Shown: positions 42,771-52,011 of the stretch, in pieces | Layout of the letters: each line of letters starts with the position of its first letter | Numbering within the stretch: position 1 is the first letter of the stretch | Assembly (NCBI RefSeq): GCF_001905445.1 | Contig: NZ_LIVQ01000007.1 | Span: 58,765-122,764, forward strand | Direction of reading: 5' to 3' | Source: Streptomyces sp. CB00455 | Lineage (GTDB): Bacteria; Actinomycetota; Actinomycetes; Streptomycetales; Streptomycetaceae | Length of the DNA stretch: 64,000 nucleotides | Notes under the pieces: generated by a model | Databases searched by the model: none | What the model was told of the DNA's origin: nothing | What the model saw: the letters and a program-made list of their open reading frames with translations, nothing else | Made by a program: the position numbers and the translations under genes

Positions 42771-45700
42771 AGACTCCCGCCACCACCCCCCTGGGCGCCG
42801 CCTTCACCGCCGTCGCGCGCGCCCACCCGCACCGCACCGCGCTCGTCCACCGCGACCTGCGGATCAGCTACGGCGAACTGGCCGGCCGGGCCGGCGCGGT
42901 TGCCGCCCGGCTCGCCGCACGGATCGGACCCGGGGAGCTCGTCGGGATCCACGCCCGGCGCTCGCCCGAAACGATCGCCGCCCTCCTCGGCACCGTGCTG
43001 GCCGGGGGCGCGTACCTGCCCCTGGACCCGCAAGCCCCCGAGCGCCGGACGCGGGCCCTGGTCGAGGACAGCGGTGTCCGCACGGTGTTTGCGGACCGCC
43101 ACGACCTGACCGCCCTGCGCGCCGCGCTCCCGGCCCGGGTGGACGTTCTGCCGCTCGACGACGCCGTCTCCGGGCCCGTTGCGGACGCGCTGCCGCAGCC
43201 CGGCCCCAACGGGACAGACGCCCTCGCCTACGTCATCCATACCTCGGGCAGCACCGGCCGGCCCAAGGGCGTCCAGGTCGGACACGATGCGGTCCTCGCA
43301 CTGGCCCACGCACCCGAGGCGGGCCTGCGGCCCGACGACGTCGTGCTGCAGCTCGCCCCGCTCCACGTGGACCCCTCCGTCTTCGAGATCTGGGGGGCGC
43401 TGCTCAACGGCGCCCGCCTCGTACTGCCCGAGACGGACCGGCCCGGCGTGTACGAGATCGGCCGGGAGGCCGTGCGGCACGGCGTGACCGTGCTGCGGCT
43501 GGCCGCGCCCCTGTTCCGGCTCGCCATGGAGTACATAACCGCCGACCTGCGCGGGCTGCGCCTGTGCGTCTGCGGCGGGGACCGTCCCGGGACGGAGGCG
43601 ATGCGGACGGCGCTGCGGGAGCTTCCCGGCTGCCGCGTCGTCAACGGGTACGGGCCGACCGAGACGACCGTCTACGCCTGCTGGCAGGTGCTGGACGGGC
43701 CGGAACAGTACGACGACGGCTGGCCGGACGTCCCGATCGGGCGGCCCTTCGCCGGAGCCACCGTCCATGTGCTGCGCCCCGACCGCACACCTGCCGCACC
43801 GGGCGAGGAGGGCGAGCTGTGCATCGGCGGCACCGGCGTGGCCCGTGGCTACCTGGGACAGCCCGAGCTCACCGCCGAACGCTTCATCCCGGAGCCCGGC
43901 CGGCCCGGCCGCACGGCCTACCTCACCGGGGACCGGGTCCGGCAGCTGCCGGACGGCAACCTCGCCTTCCTCGGGCGGTCCGACGACCAGGTGAAGATCC
44001 GCGGCCACCGGGTCGAACCCGCCGAAACGGAAGCGGCCCTGCTGGCTCACCCGGCCGTCCGCGAAGCGGTCGTGGTGCCCTACGGTGCGGGCACCGGGTC
44101 GCGCCGGTTGGCGGCCTTCGTGGTTCTGGCACCCGGGCACCGGGCCCCGCACGCGGAACTCACCGCCCACGCCCTTCGGTTGCTTCCCGCGCCCGCCGTG
44201 CCTTCGCGGGTGACCGTACTGCCGGAGCTGCCGGTGACGGCGAACGGCAAGGCGGACCGGCGCCGGCTCGCAGAGCGGGCCGAACGCGCCGCAGTTCCCG
44301 CCCCGCACGGCTGCGGCCACGACTCCGGTCCGCAGCAGGAGGCCGACGGCCGAAGCGCCGGTGAACGCGCCGTCGCCGCCCACTGGGAGGCCGTACTGGG
44401 GCAGCCGCCGCCGGACCTGGACACCGACTTCTTCGCCGCGGGGGGCGACTCGCTCACCGCCATGGCCGTCCTCGCCCGGCTGGAGCGCGGCCGGGGGGCC
44501 GCGCCGGCCATCGCCGACTTCCTGGAGGCACCGACCGTCCGCGGCCTGGCCGCCCTCGTGGACGCGGCCGCCACCGGCCCGGCCCCCGCCTCCCGCCCGG
44601 CGGCGGCCCCCGTCGATGCCACCGGCGCCACGAGTGCGCCGGACCCGGGCCGCATCCCCCTGCTCCCCGGCCAGCAGGGCATCTGGTTCGAGCAGCAGGC
44701 CGCACCGGGCGAGCGCTACACGATCCCCCGCACCTTCCTGGTTCGCGGCCCGCTGCGGGTGGGGTCCCTGCGGACCGCGCTGACCCGGCTGGCAGAGCGG
44801 CAGAGCGCCCTGCGCACGGCCATCCGGCAGGACGGCGAAGGCTGGTGGCAAACCCTCACGGCGGACCCGGGCGCAGCCCTGCGCCACGTCGACCTCACAC
44901 GGACGCCGGTGGACGGGCGCGAAGAGCGGGCCAGGTCCCTCGTCCGCGAGCAGACGCAGACCGATCCGGGCACCGGGCACGTGGCACTCGTCCGCACCCT
45001 CGTGATCACCCTCGGCCCCGACCGTACCGTCGTGCACTTCGACATCCACCACACCGTCGCGGACGACTGGTCCCTCGACATCTTCCTCACCGAACTCTCC
45101 GCCCTGTACCGGGCGACCGCGACCGCGACGGCCACCGCCGCCCTCCCGCCCCTCCGGCTGCGGTACGCCGACCACCTGCGCCGGGCGCTGCGGCCGCGGC
45201 CCGAGCGCGTCGCCGCCGCACGGGACTTCTGGCGGGGCGCCCTCGACGGCGGGGCCGCCGCCATCGGCCTCGTCACCGACTTCCCGCGGCCCGCCGTGCT
45301 CAGCGGCTCCGGCGACCGGGTCCGACTGCGGATCGCAGCGGACCAGGCCGCCCGGCAGGGCGCCGCGGCCCGCCGGCACGGCGTGAGCCCGTACATGTTC
45401 TGCCTGGCCGGTGTGTACACCGTGCTCGCGGCGCACGCCGAACGGGACGTGCTCTGCCTCGGCACCCTGGCCACAGGGCGCGACCGCGCCGGTACGCACG
45501 ACCTCATCGGCTATTTCGCCAACCTGCTGCCGGTGCGGATCGAGGCGACCGCAGACACGCCCGTCCCGGAACTGCTGGCGCGGATCAGGGCCGCCTGCGT
45601 CCTGGCCCTGCGCCACCAGGAGGTACCCCTCCAGTCCGTGGTACGGGAGCTGGACTCGCCCACGGCGGCGCGCCCGGCCGTCCCGTTCCAGGCGGTCGTC

Positions 45701-48700
45701 AACTACCAGCCGCGGCAGCCGCGTTCCCTGGAACCGGGAGACGCCGAGGCGGATCCCTGGCCGTCCGGCGACCGGAGCACCGCGAAGTTCGAACTGGCCT
45801 TCCATTTCCAGGAGGCCGGGGACGGGCTCGACCTGGAGGTCGAGTTCAGCACGGACCTCTACAGCCGGGCAACCGTCGAGCGGCTCGCCGCCCAGCTGGC
45901 AGCGGTCTTGCAACGCCTGGTGGACGCGCCGGCACTGCGCGACGCGGAGCTGTTCGAACCGGGTGAGCGCGAGCGGCTGCTCGCCGTCCCGGAAACGGTG
46001 GCGGCATCCACCGGCCCGGACGCCACCCTGCACGCGCTCGTCGCCCGGCAGGCCGCGGCCCACCCCGGCAAGACCGCCGTGATCGGCGCCGACATCACCC
46101 TCACCTACCGCGAACTCGACCGACTCAGCGACGCCGTGGCCGCCCGGCTCGCCGGGTACGGCATCCGGGCCGGTGACCGCGTCGCGGTCTGCCTCGACCG
46201 CTCACCCCGGCTGATCACGGCCATCCTCGGCGTGCTCAAGACCGGAGCGGCATACGTCCCGCTCGACCCGGCCTACCCGGCGCAGCGCCTGCGGCACACC
46301 ACCGAGGACGCGCAGGTCCGCGCGCTGGTGTCCGCCAAGGAGATCTCCGACGCCCTGTTCCCGCCGGCCGCAGGAGGGGCGCCGGGCCCGCCGGTCCTGG
46401 ACATCGACGCGCTCACCGTCCCGGCGGACGAGGACGGCCCGCCCGCCCGCGGCCCCGGCCCGGACGCCGGGACGGCGTCGCCCGGCGATCCGGCGTACAT
46501 CATCTACACGTCCGGGAGCACCGGCCGTCCGCGCGGCGTGGTCGTCTCCCACCGCGCGGTCGCCAACACCCTGTACGGAAGCCTCGCCCGCCACCCCTTC
46601 ACACCCGACGACGTCTGGCTGCAGCTCACCTCACCCGGCTTCGACGTGGCGGCCTTCGAGCAGTTCATGCCGCTCGTGTCCGGCGCCACCCTGGTGTACG
46701 CGGACGACGCCACCCGCGGCGACGGTCCGGCCCTCACCCGCCGCCTGCGCGCCGCCGGGGTGACCGTCATGGTCACCGTCCCCTCCCTGCTGCGCGCCCT
46801 GGACCGCCCCGATCTGGCCGGCGTGCGCGTCCTGCTCGTGGCGGGTGAACCGGCGGACGTCCACGACACCCGGCACTTCGCCCGGGACCGTGTGGTGATC
46901 AACGGCTACGGCCCGACCGAGGCGGCGATCCTCGCCACCACCCACCGGGCCGATCCGGACGACCGGAGCGCGCGGGTCCCCGTCGGCCGCCCCCTGCCCG
47001 GGACGAGTACGCACATCGTGGACCGTCACGGCCGCCTCGCCGCCACCGGCGTACCCGGCGAACTGTGGCTGGGCGGAGCCGGGCTGGGGGAGGGGTACTG
47101 GAAGGATCCCGAGCTGAGCGCCCGCCTCTTCACCGCCCTGCCCGCCACCGCCCTGCCCGCCACCGCCCTGCCCGCCACCGCCCTGCCCACCACTGCGCTG
47201 CCCGCCACCGCTGTGCCTGCCACCGCCGTGCCCGCGACCGGCCCCGTTGCGACCGGCCCCGCTACGACCGGCCGAGCCGGCCGCTTCTACCGGACCGGCG
47301 ACCGGGTGCGCCGGCTGCCCGACGGGAGCATCGACTACCTCGGACGGCTCGACGGTCAGATCAAGCTCCGCGGATTTCGCATCGAGCTCGGCGAGATCGA
47401 GGCCGCGCTGGCGGAGCACCCGGCGGTCCGGGCGGCCGCTGCCGTCCTGCTCGGGTCCGGAGCCGATGCCGACCTGGCCGTCGGCTACCTCGGCCGGGCC
47501 ACCGAGCGCGAGGCACGTGAGCACCTCCTGCGGCTGCTGCCGGCCCACATGGTGCCCCGCCTGATCGTCCCCGTGGCGGCCATCCCCACCAGCAGCCACG
47601 GCAAGGCGGACCGCCGGGCGCTCGCCGGGCTGCTGGCCGCCCACCGGCAACCGCCGTCGCCCCCCTCCGGCGCGCCCTCCGACGCGGCGGCCGGAGCCGG
47701 CCCTGCCGAGCGACGGCTGCTCACCCTGTGGCACGAGGTGCTGGGCCGCCGACCGGACTCCCCGGACGACGACTTCTTCGCACTCGGCGGCCATTCGCTG
47801 CGCGTCATCCGGCTGCTCGGCCGGATCGAGCGCGAGTACGGAACCCGGATCCCCGTCCACGACTTCCTGGCGGCCCCGACCGTACGAGCGGTGGCCCGCC
47901 GACTCGGCGAGGCCGGCCAGGACGGGTCCCGCCCGGCGAGCGCGGTGGCGGGACCGGAGCACGCACGGCTCGACCCCGACGTCGTCTTCACCGGCCGGCC
48001 CGCCCCCGCGCGGCCGCACGACACGGTCCTGCTCACCGGCGCCACCGGATTCGTGGGCGCCCACGTCCTGCAGGAACTGCTGGAGCGCACCCGCGGCACG
48101 GTCCTGTGCCTGGTGCGGGCCGCGTCCCCCGATGCGGCCCGCCGGCGCATCGCCACGGCGGTCCGCCGCTACGGACTGCGCTGCGACCCGTCCGACCCGC
48201 GCATCACGCCGGTGCCCGGCGACCTGGCCCTGCCGGGGCTGGGCCTGACCGGCACCCGGTGGGAACGGACGGTCCGGGAGGCACGGGCCGTCTTCCACCT
48301 GGGCGCGGAGGTCCACCACGTCTCCGGCTTCCAGCACCTCGCGGCGGCCAACGTCCAGGGCACCGCCGAACTGCTCCGGATCGCGGCGGCCGGCCGGGCC
48401 GCCCGCTTCCACCACATATCCACCCTCGGCGTGTTCAAGGACGACGCCGCAGGGCCGCGCACCATCACCGAGGCCACCGGCACCGAAGGTGAAAGGCACC
48501 CGCTCGGCCGCGGCTACGCGGCGGCCAAGTGGGCGGCCGAACAACTCGTCGCCCAGGCAGTCGGACGCGGCGCCGACGCCCACGTCTACCGTCTGGGCCG
48601 GGCCGGGGGAAGCACCGCGGGAGTGATCAGCCCCGATGACTTCCTCACACGCCTGCTGACCAGTTCCGCCGCGCTCGGCTGCTACCCGGACGACCCCCGG

Positions 48701-49168
48701 CTCGCCACCGACGCGCTGCCGGTCGACACCATGGCCCGAGCCGTCGTGGCGCTGGCCCTGGCCGGCCACGGGGCGGGCACCGGCCAGCGGACGGCCACCG
48801 TCCACCGGGCGCGCACCGGCCCCGGGCCGGGCACCGTCCACCACATCCACCACCCCCGGCGGACCGGCCTCGGCGCGCTCCTGTCCGTACGCGACCGGCA
48901 GACCGGCGCGACGACCGTACCCGTAGGCCTCGCCACCTGGCTGCGCCGCCTGACGGACGCCGAGGACGCCGGCACCGCCCTGCCCGCCCTCGCCTACCGC
49001 GAACACCTGCGGGAGCTGAGCGACAACCCGGCCGCGGGCCGTCTTGACCACCGCAACGACGCCACCATGGCCGCCTTGCGGCCCCTCGGCGTCATCCCGC
49101 CCGACCTCGACGACGCACTCGTGGGGCGCTGGTGGGAGTACCTCGACCGGAGCACCCGTGACGACTGA
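42767..49168 (+). CDS. Two-module NRPS with terminal reductase (A-PCP-C-A-PCP-R)
   Basis: A 2133-aa nonribosomal peptide synthetase. A1 about 15-505 (YVIHTSGSTGRPKG, NGYGPTETT, ELPVTANGKADR); PCP1 with Ser562 (FFAAGGDSLTAM); C about 630-1075 (HFDIHHTVADDW); A2 about 1085-1620 (YIIYTSGSTGRPRG, NGYGPTEAA, HGKADRR); PCP2 with Ser1677 (FFALGGHSLRVI); reductase about 1750-2130 (VLLTGATGFVGAHVL, Tyr1917/Lys1921 in GYAAAKWAAE). No thioesterase: the dipeptidyl chain leaves as aldehyde or alcohol. Both A domains keep the amino-anchoring Asp (VDPSVFE; FDVAAFE), so alpha-amino acids are plausible substrates, but I could not assign them. GTG 42767 overlaps the SnoaL stop. An ALPAT-type repeat is inserted in A2. 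Linked by overlap to the P450. Confidence 0.9.
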   Translation: MKTPATTPLGAAFTAVARAHPHRTALVHRDLRISYGELAGRAGAVAARLAARIGPGELVGIHARRSPETIAALLGTVLAGGAYLPLDPQAPERRTRALVEDSGVRTVFADRHDLTALRAALPARVDVLPLDDAVSGPVADALPQPGPNGTDALAYVIHTSGSTGRPKGVQVGHDAVLALAHAPEAGLRPDDVVLQLAPLHVDPSVFEIWGALLNGARLVLPETDRPGVYEIGREAVRHGVTVLRLAAPLFRLAMEYITADLRGLRLCVCGGDRPGTEAMRTALRELPGCRVVNGYGPTETTVYACWQVLDGPEQYDDGWPDVPIGRPFAGATVHVLRPDRTPAAPGEEGELCIGGTGVARGYLGQPELTAERFIPEPGRPGRTAYLTGDRVRQLPDGNLAFLGRSDDQVKIRGHRVEPAETEAALLAHPAVREAVVVPYGAGTGSRRLAAFVVLAPGHRAPHAELTAHALRLLPAPAVPSRVTVLPELPVTANGKADRRRLAERAERAAVPAPHGCGHDSGPQQEADGRSAGERAVAAHWEAVLGQPPPDLDTDFFAAGGDSLTAMAVLARLERGRGAAPAIADFLEAPTVRGLAALVDAAATGPAPASRPAAAPVDATGATSAPDPGRIPLLPGQQGIWFEQQAAPGERYTIPRTFLVRGPLRVGSLRTALTRLAERQSALRTAIRQDGEGWWQTLTADPGAALRHVDLTRTPVDGREERARSLVREQTQTDPGTGHVALVRTLVITLGPDRTVVHFDIHHTVADDWSLDIFLTELSALYRATATATATAALPPLRLRYADHLRRALRPRPERVAAARDFWRGALDGGAAAIGLVTDFPRPAVLSGSGDRVRLRIAADQAARQGAAARRHGVSPYMFCLAGVYTVLAAHAERDVLCLGTLATGRDRAGTHDLIGYFANLLPVRIEATADTPVPELLARIRAACVLALRHQEVPLQSVVRELDSPTAARPAVPFQAVVNYQPRQPRSLEPGDAEADPWPSGDRSTAKFELAFHFQEAGDGLDLEVEFSTDLYSRATVERLAAQLAAVLQRLVDAPALRDAELFEPGERERLLAVPETVAASTGPDATLHALVARQAAAHPGKTAVIGADITLTYRELDRLSDAVAARLAGYGIRAGDRVAVCLDRSPRLITAILGVLKTGAAYVPLDPAYPAQRLRHTTEDAQVRALVSAKEISDALFPPAAGGAPGPPVLDIDALTVPADEDGPPARGPGPDAGTASPGDPAYIIYTSGSTGRPRGVVVSHRAVANTLYGSLARHPFTPDDVWLQLTSPGFDVAAFEQFMPLVSGATLVYADDATRGDGPALTRRLRAAGVTVMVTVPSLLRALDRPDLAGVRVLLVAGEPADVHDTRHFARDRVVINGYGPTEAAILATTHRADPDDRSARVPVGRPLPGTSTHIVDRHGRLAATGVPGELWLGGAGLGEGYWKDPELSARLFTALPATALPATALPATALPTTALPATAVPATAVPATGPVATGPATTGRAGRFYRTGDRVRRLPDGSIDYLGRLDGQIKLRGFRIELGEIEAALAEHPAVRAAAAVLLGSGADADLAVGYLGRATEREAREHLLRLLPAHMVPRLIVPVAAIPTSSHGKADRRALAGLLAAHRQPPSPPSGAPSDAAAGAGPAERRLLTLWHEVLGRRPDSPDDDFFALGGHSLRVIRLLGRIEREYGTRIPVHDFLAAPTVRAVARRLGEAGQDGSRPASAVAGPEHARLDPDVVFTGRPAPARPHDTVLLTGATGFVGAHVLQELLERTRGTVLCLVRAASPDAARRRIATAVRRYGLRCDPSDPRITPVPGDLALPGLGLTGTRWERTVREARAVFHLGAEVHHVSGFQHLAAANVQGTAELLRIAAAGRAARFHHISTLGVFKDDAAGPRTITEATGTEGERHPLGRGYAAAKWAAEQLVAQAVGRGADAHVYRLGRAGGSTAGVISPDDFLTRLLTSSAALGCYPDDPRLATDALPVDTMARAVVALALAGHGAGTGQRTATVHRARTGPGPGTVHHIHHPRRTGLGALLSVRDRQTGATTVPVGLATWLRRLTDAEDAGTALPALAYREHLRELSDNPAAGRLDHRNDATMAALRPLGVIPPDLDDALVGRWWEYLDRSTRDD
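47132..47272 (+). repeat. 15-bp tandem repeat inside the A2 domain
   Basis: About eight tandem units of a 15-bp sequence like GCCCTGCCCGCCACC encode ALPAT/AVPAT (residues about 1456-1502), degrading to GPVAT towards the end. It lies between the GELWLGGAGL and FYRTGDRVRRLPDG motifs, where A domains normally have a 10-15-residue loop. Confidence 0.85.
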
Positions 49169-50363
49169 ACCGACCGCACCGCACTACCCCATGGACAGGC
49201 AGTGCCCCTTCGCCCCGCCCCAGGAGGTCACTCGCGTCCGCGACGCCGGGGAGGTGCCGCGCGTGGCGCTCTGGAACGGAGTGCGGCCCTGGCTCTTCAC
49301 CCGCTTCGACGACGCCCGCACCGTCCTGTCCGACCCGCGCTTCAGCGCCGACAAGAGCCGCCCCGGCTATCCCCTCTCCAGCGCCGTGGCACTGGCCGAG
49401 ACCGCCGTGGAACCGACCCTGCTCGTCATGGACAACCCCCGGCACGACGCCGTACGCCGCCTGGTGCTCGGCGAGTTCACCGTCAAGCGGGCCGAGTCCT
49501 GGCGCCCCGCCGTGCGGGCGGTCGTCGGCAACCTCATCGACCGGATGCTCCGGGGCTCCGGGGCGGAGCTGGTGTCCGACCTCGCACTGCCCGTGGCCCT
49601 CACCGTCATCTGTGAGTTCCTCGGCGTGCCGTTCGAAGACCGCGAGGTCTTCCGCGGCCTCACGCACACCATGAACGTCGTCGCCGGCACCACCGAGAGC
49701 GCCGCCGAGGCCCGCCAGTGCCTCCAGGACTACCTGGAGCGCCTGGTCTCCCTACGGGAGAAGGACCCACAGGACGACTTCATCAGCCGCATGGCCGTCC
49801 GGCACCTGCCCACCGGAGAGATGAGCCGCCCCCAGCTCGCCGCGATGGCCCTGCTGCTGCTCACCGCGGGCCACGACACGACCGCCAACATGATCGCCCT
49901 CGGCGTACTCACCCTGCTGCGCCATCCGCGGCACTTCGCCGCGCTCGGCGCGGGCGACGACCCCGCACTGCTCGCCGACACCGTCGAGGAGATGCTGCGC
50001 CATCTCACCGTCGTCCAGCGCGGCATCCGCCGGATAGCCGTCGAGGACGTGGAGGTCGGCGGCCACCCGGTCCGGGCCGGGGAGGGGGTCGTCGCCGCCG
50101 TCAACGTCGCCAACCGAGACCCCCGCCGCTTCCCCTCCGGGCAGGCGTTCGATCCCACGGTGCGCGCCCACGGGCACCTCGCCTTCGGGTACGGCCCCCA
50201 CCAGTGCCTGGGGCAGTCACTGGCCCGCGTCGAACTCCAGGAGGTGTACGCCGCGCTCGCCCGCCGGATTCCCACGCTGCGCACCACGCTGCCCGTCGAG
50301 GAGATCCGCTTCAAGTCCGACATGGCGGTCTACGGCGTCCACGCCCTGCCCGTGACCTGGTGA
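49158..50363 (+). CDS. Cytochrome P450
   Basis: A 401-aa class I P450. I-helix LLTAGHDTTAN (residues 235-244) with the oxygen-activating Asp-Thr, the ExxR pair in VEEMLRHL, and heme-binding Cys350 in FGYGPHQCLGQSLAR. GTG 49158 overlaps the NRPS end by 11 bases. An adjacent [3Fe-4S] ferredoxin is its natural electron donor. It probably hydroxylates the peptide or azasugar product, or an amino acid bound to a PCP. Confidence 0.9.
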   Translation: MTTEPTAPHYPMDRQCPFAPPQEVTRVRDAGEVPRVALWNGVRPWLFTRFDDARTVLSDPRFSADKSRPGYPLSSAVALAETAVEPTLLVMDNPRHDAVRRLVLGEFTVKRAESWRPAVRAVVGNLIDRMLRGSGAELVSDLALPVALTVICEFLGVPFEDREVFRGLTHTMNVVAGTTESAAEARQCLQDYLERLVSLREKDPQDDFISRMAVRHLPTGEMSRPQLAAMALLLLTAGHDTTANMIALGVLTLLRHPRHFAALGAGDDPALLADTVEEMLRHLTVVQRGIRRIAVEDVEVGGHPVRAGEGVVAAVNVANRDPRRFPSGQAFDPTVRAHGHLAFGYGPHQCLGQSLARVELQEVYAALARRIPTLRTTLPVEEIRFKSDMAVYGVHALPVTW

Positions 50364-50395
50364 TTCCCTCCCCGCCCCCTCCGAAGGAGCAGACC

Positions 50396-50608
50396 GTGAA
50401 GGTCACCCTCGAACCCGAGCGCTGCGTCGGCGCCGGCCACTGCGTCCTGTCCGCACCCCAGGTCTTCGACCAGGACGAGACCGACGGCGTCGTCCTGCTG
50501 CTCGACGCGGACCCGGACGCGGCCCTCGCGGACGCCGTCCACGAGGCCGCCGACCTCTGTCCCGCGCAGGCGATTCTCGTGGGCCCGGCGGACGGACTGC
50601 CGGCATGA
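50396..50608 (+). CDS. [3Fe-4S] ferredoxin partner of the P450
   Basis: A 70-aa ferredoxin with Cys motif CVGAGHC (C-x5-C) and a distant Cys in DLCPAQAI, the arrangement of P450-linked 3Fe-4S ferredoxins in Streptomyces. GAAGGAG precedes GTG 50396; the stop overlaps the next ATG (ATGA, 50605-50608). It should pass electrons to the P450 encoded 32 bases upstream. Confidence 0.9.
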   Translation: MKVTLEPERCVGAGHCVLSAPQVFDQDETDGVVLLLDADPDAALADAVHEAADLCPAQAILVGPADGLPA

Positions 50609-52011
50609 CCGCGGCCCTGCTGGACGCGCTGCGATCAGCCGTCGGCCCCGCCGCCCTGCTCACCGGCCCCGCCGCGACCGGCGGATACGCCCACGACATG
50701 ATGCCCCTCGCGCCGTACGGGCAGCCGCTGGCGGCCGTCCTGCCCGCCGACACCGCCCAGGTCCAGGCCTGCGTACGCGCCTGCGCCGACGCCGCAGTCC
50801 CCATCGTGCCGCGCGGCGCGGGAACCGGGCTGACCGGCGCCGCCAACGCCGTCGACGGCTGCGTCGTCCTCGTCACCACCCGGATGAACCGGATCCTGGA
50901 ACTCGACGCGGACAACCGGCTCGCGGTCGTCGAGCCCGGTGTGGTCAACCAGGACCTGCGGACGGTCGCGGCTGCCCGCGGCCTGTTCTACCCGCCCGAC
51001 CCGTCCAGCCTCGACACATGCACCCTGGGCGGGAACCTCGCCACCAACGCGGGCGGCCTGTGCTGTGGCAAGTACGGGGTCACCGCTGACTACGTACTCG
51101 GACTGGAAGCGGTCCTCGCCGACGGGTCACTGCTGCGGACGGGCCGCCGTACCGTCAAGGGCGTCGCCGGCTACGACCTCACCCGGCTCCTCGTCGGCAG
51201 CGAAGGCACCCTGGGCATCATCACGCGGGCCACCCTCGCCCTGCGCCCGCTGCCGGCCGCGCCCGGCACCGTCGTCGCCGCCTTCGACTCCGTGGAGAAG
51301 GCGGGGGACAGCGTCAACAGGGTGGTCCGGGCGGGCCTCATCCCCTCCCTCCTGGAAATCATGGACGCGACCTCCCTGCGCGCCTCGGCCGACTACCTCG
51401 GCACCGAGGTGCCGGGCGACGGCGACCAGGCGCTCCTGCTGTGCCAGTCCGACGCGGGCGGCGAGCAGGGCGCACGGGAACTGGAGCTGCTGGACTCGCT
51501 GTTCCGGCAATCCGGGGCCGCCTCCACGTACACCACGAGCGACCCCGCCGAGGGCGGCCTGCTGCTGCGCGCCCGCCGGGTGTCCCTGACCGCCCTCGAA
51601 GCCCGGGGCGCCTGTCTGACCGAGGACGTGGCGGTACCCCGCACCCGGATCGCCGAACTGATCGCGGGCTGCGCCGGGATCGGAGACGAGACGGGTCTGG
51701 CCGTCGCCGTCGTGGGACACGCGGGCGACGGGAACATGCACCCCACCGTGCTCTACGACCAGGCCTCGCCCGACGAGTACACCCGGGCGCGCGAGGCGTT
51801 CGACGCGATCCTGGCCCTGGCCCTCGCCCTCGGCGGCACCATCACCGGCGAACACGGGGTGGGCAAGCTCAAACAGCACTGGTTGGAGCGGGAAATGGGC
51901 CCGGTGGCCCTGCGGGTCCACCGCCAGGTCAAGGACGCGCTCGACCCGGCAGGTCTCTTCAACCCGGGCAGCATGTTCGCCCGGAGGGAAGACGGCCGGG
52001 GCAGGCCGTGA
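50605..52011 (+). CDS. GlcD-like FAD-linked oxidase
   Basis: A 468-aa FAD-binding PCMH-type oxidoreductase of the glycolate oxidase/D-lactate dehydrogenase subfamily: VPRGAGTGLTGAANAV (FAD pyrophosphate site), PDPSSLDTCTLGGNLATNAG, LVGSEGTLGIITRATLA, the VVGHAGDGNMHP metal/substrate site and ITGEHGVGKLK. All motifs are intact. It would oxidise a 2-hydroxy acid to a 2-keto acid. In this cluster it could make the keto acid that the HisC-like aminotransferase converts to a non-proteinogenic amino acid for the NRPS, a proposal based on neighbours only. Confidence 0.85.
   Translation: MTAALLDALRSAVGPAALLTGPAATGGYAHDMMPLAPYGQPLAAVLPADTAQVQACVRACADAAVPIVPRGAGTGLTGAANAVDGCVVLVTTRMNRILELDADNRLAVVEPGVVNQDLRTVAAARGLFYPPDPSSLDTCTLGGNLATNAGGLCCGKYGVTADYVLGLEAVLADGSLLRTGRRTVKGVAGYDLTRLLVGSEGTLGIITRATLALRPLPAAPGTVVAAFDSVEKAGDSVNRVVRAGLIPSLLEIMDATSLRASADYLGTEVPGDGDQALLLCQSDAGGEQGARELELLDSLFRQSGAASTYTTSDPAEGGLLLRARRVSLTALEARGACLTEDVAVPRTRIAELIAGCAGIGDETGLAVAVVGHAGDGNMHPTVLYDQASPDEYTRAREAFDAILALALALGGTITGEHGVGKLKQHWLEREMGPVALRVHRQVKDALDPAGLFNPGSMFARREDGRGRP

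Noticed and set aside
43350..47000. Predicted amino acids for the two A domains
   Set aside because: I could read the motif regions and the conserved Asp, but the other specificity positions were ambiguous without an alignment, so no substrates are stated.
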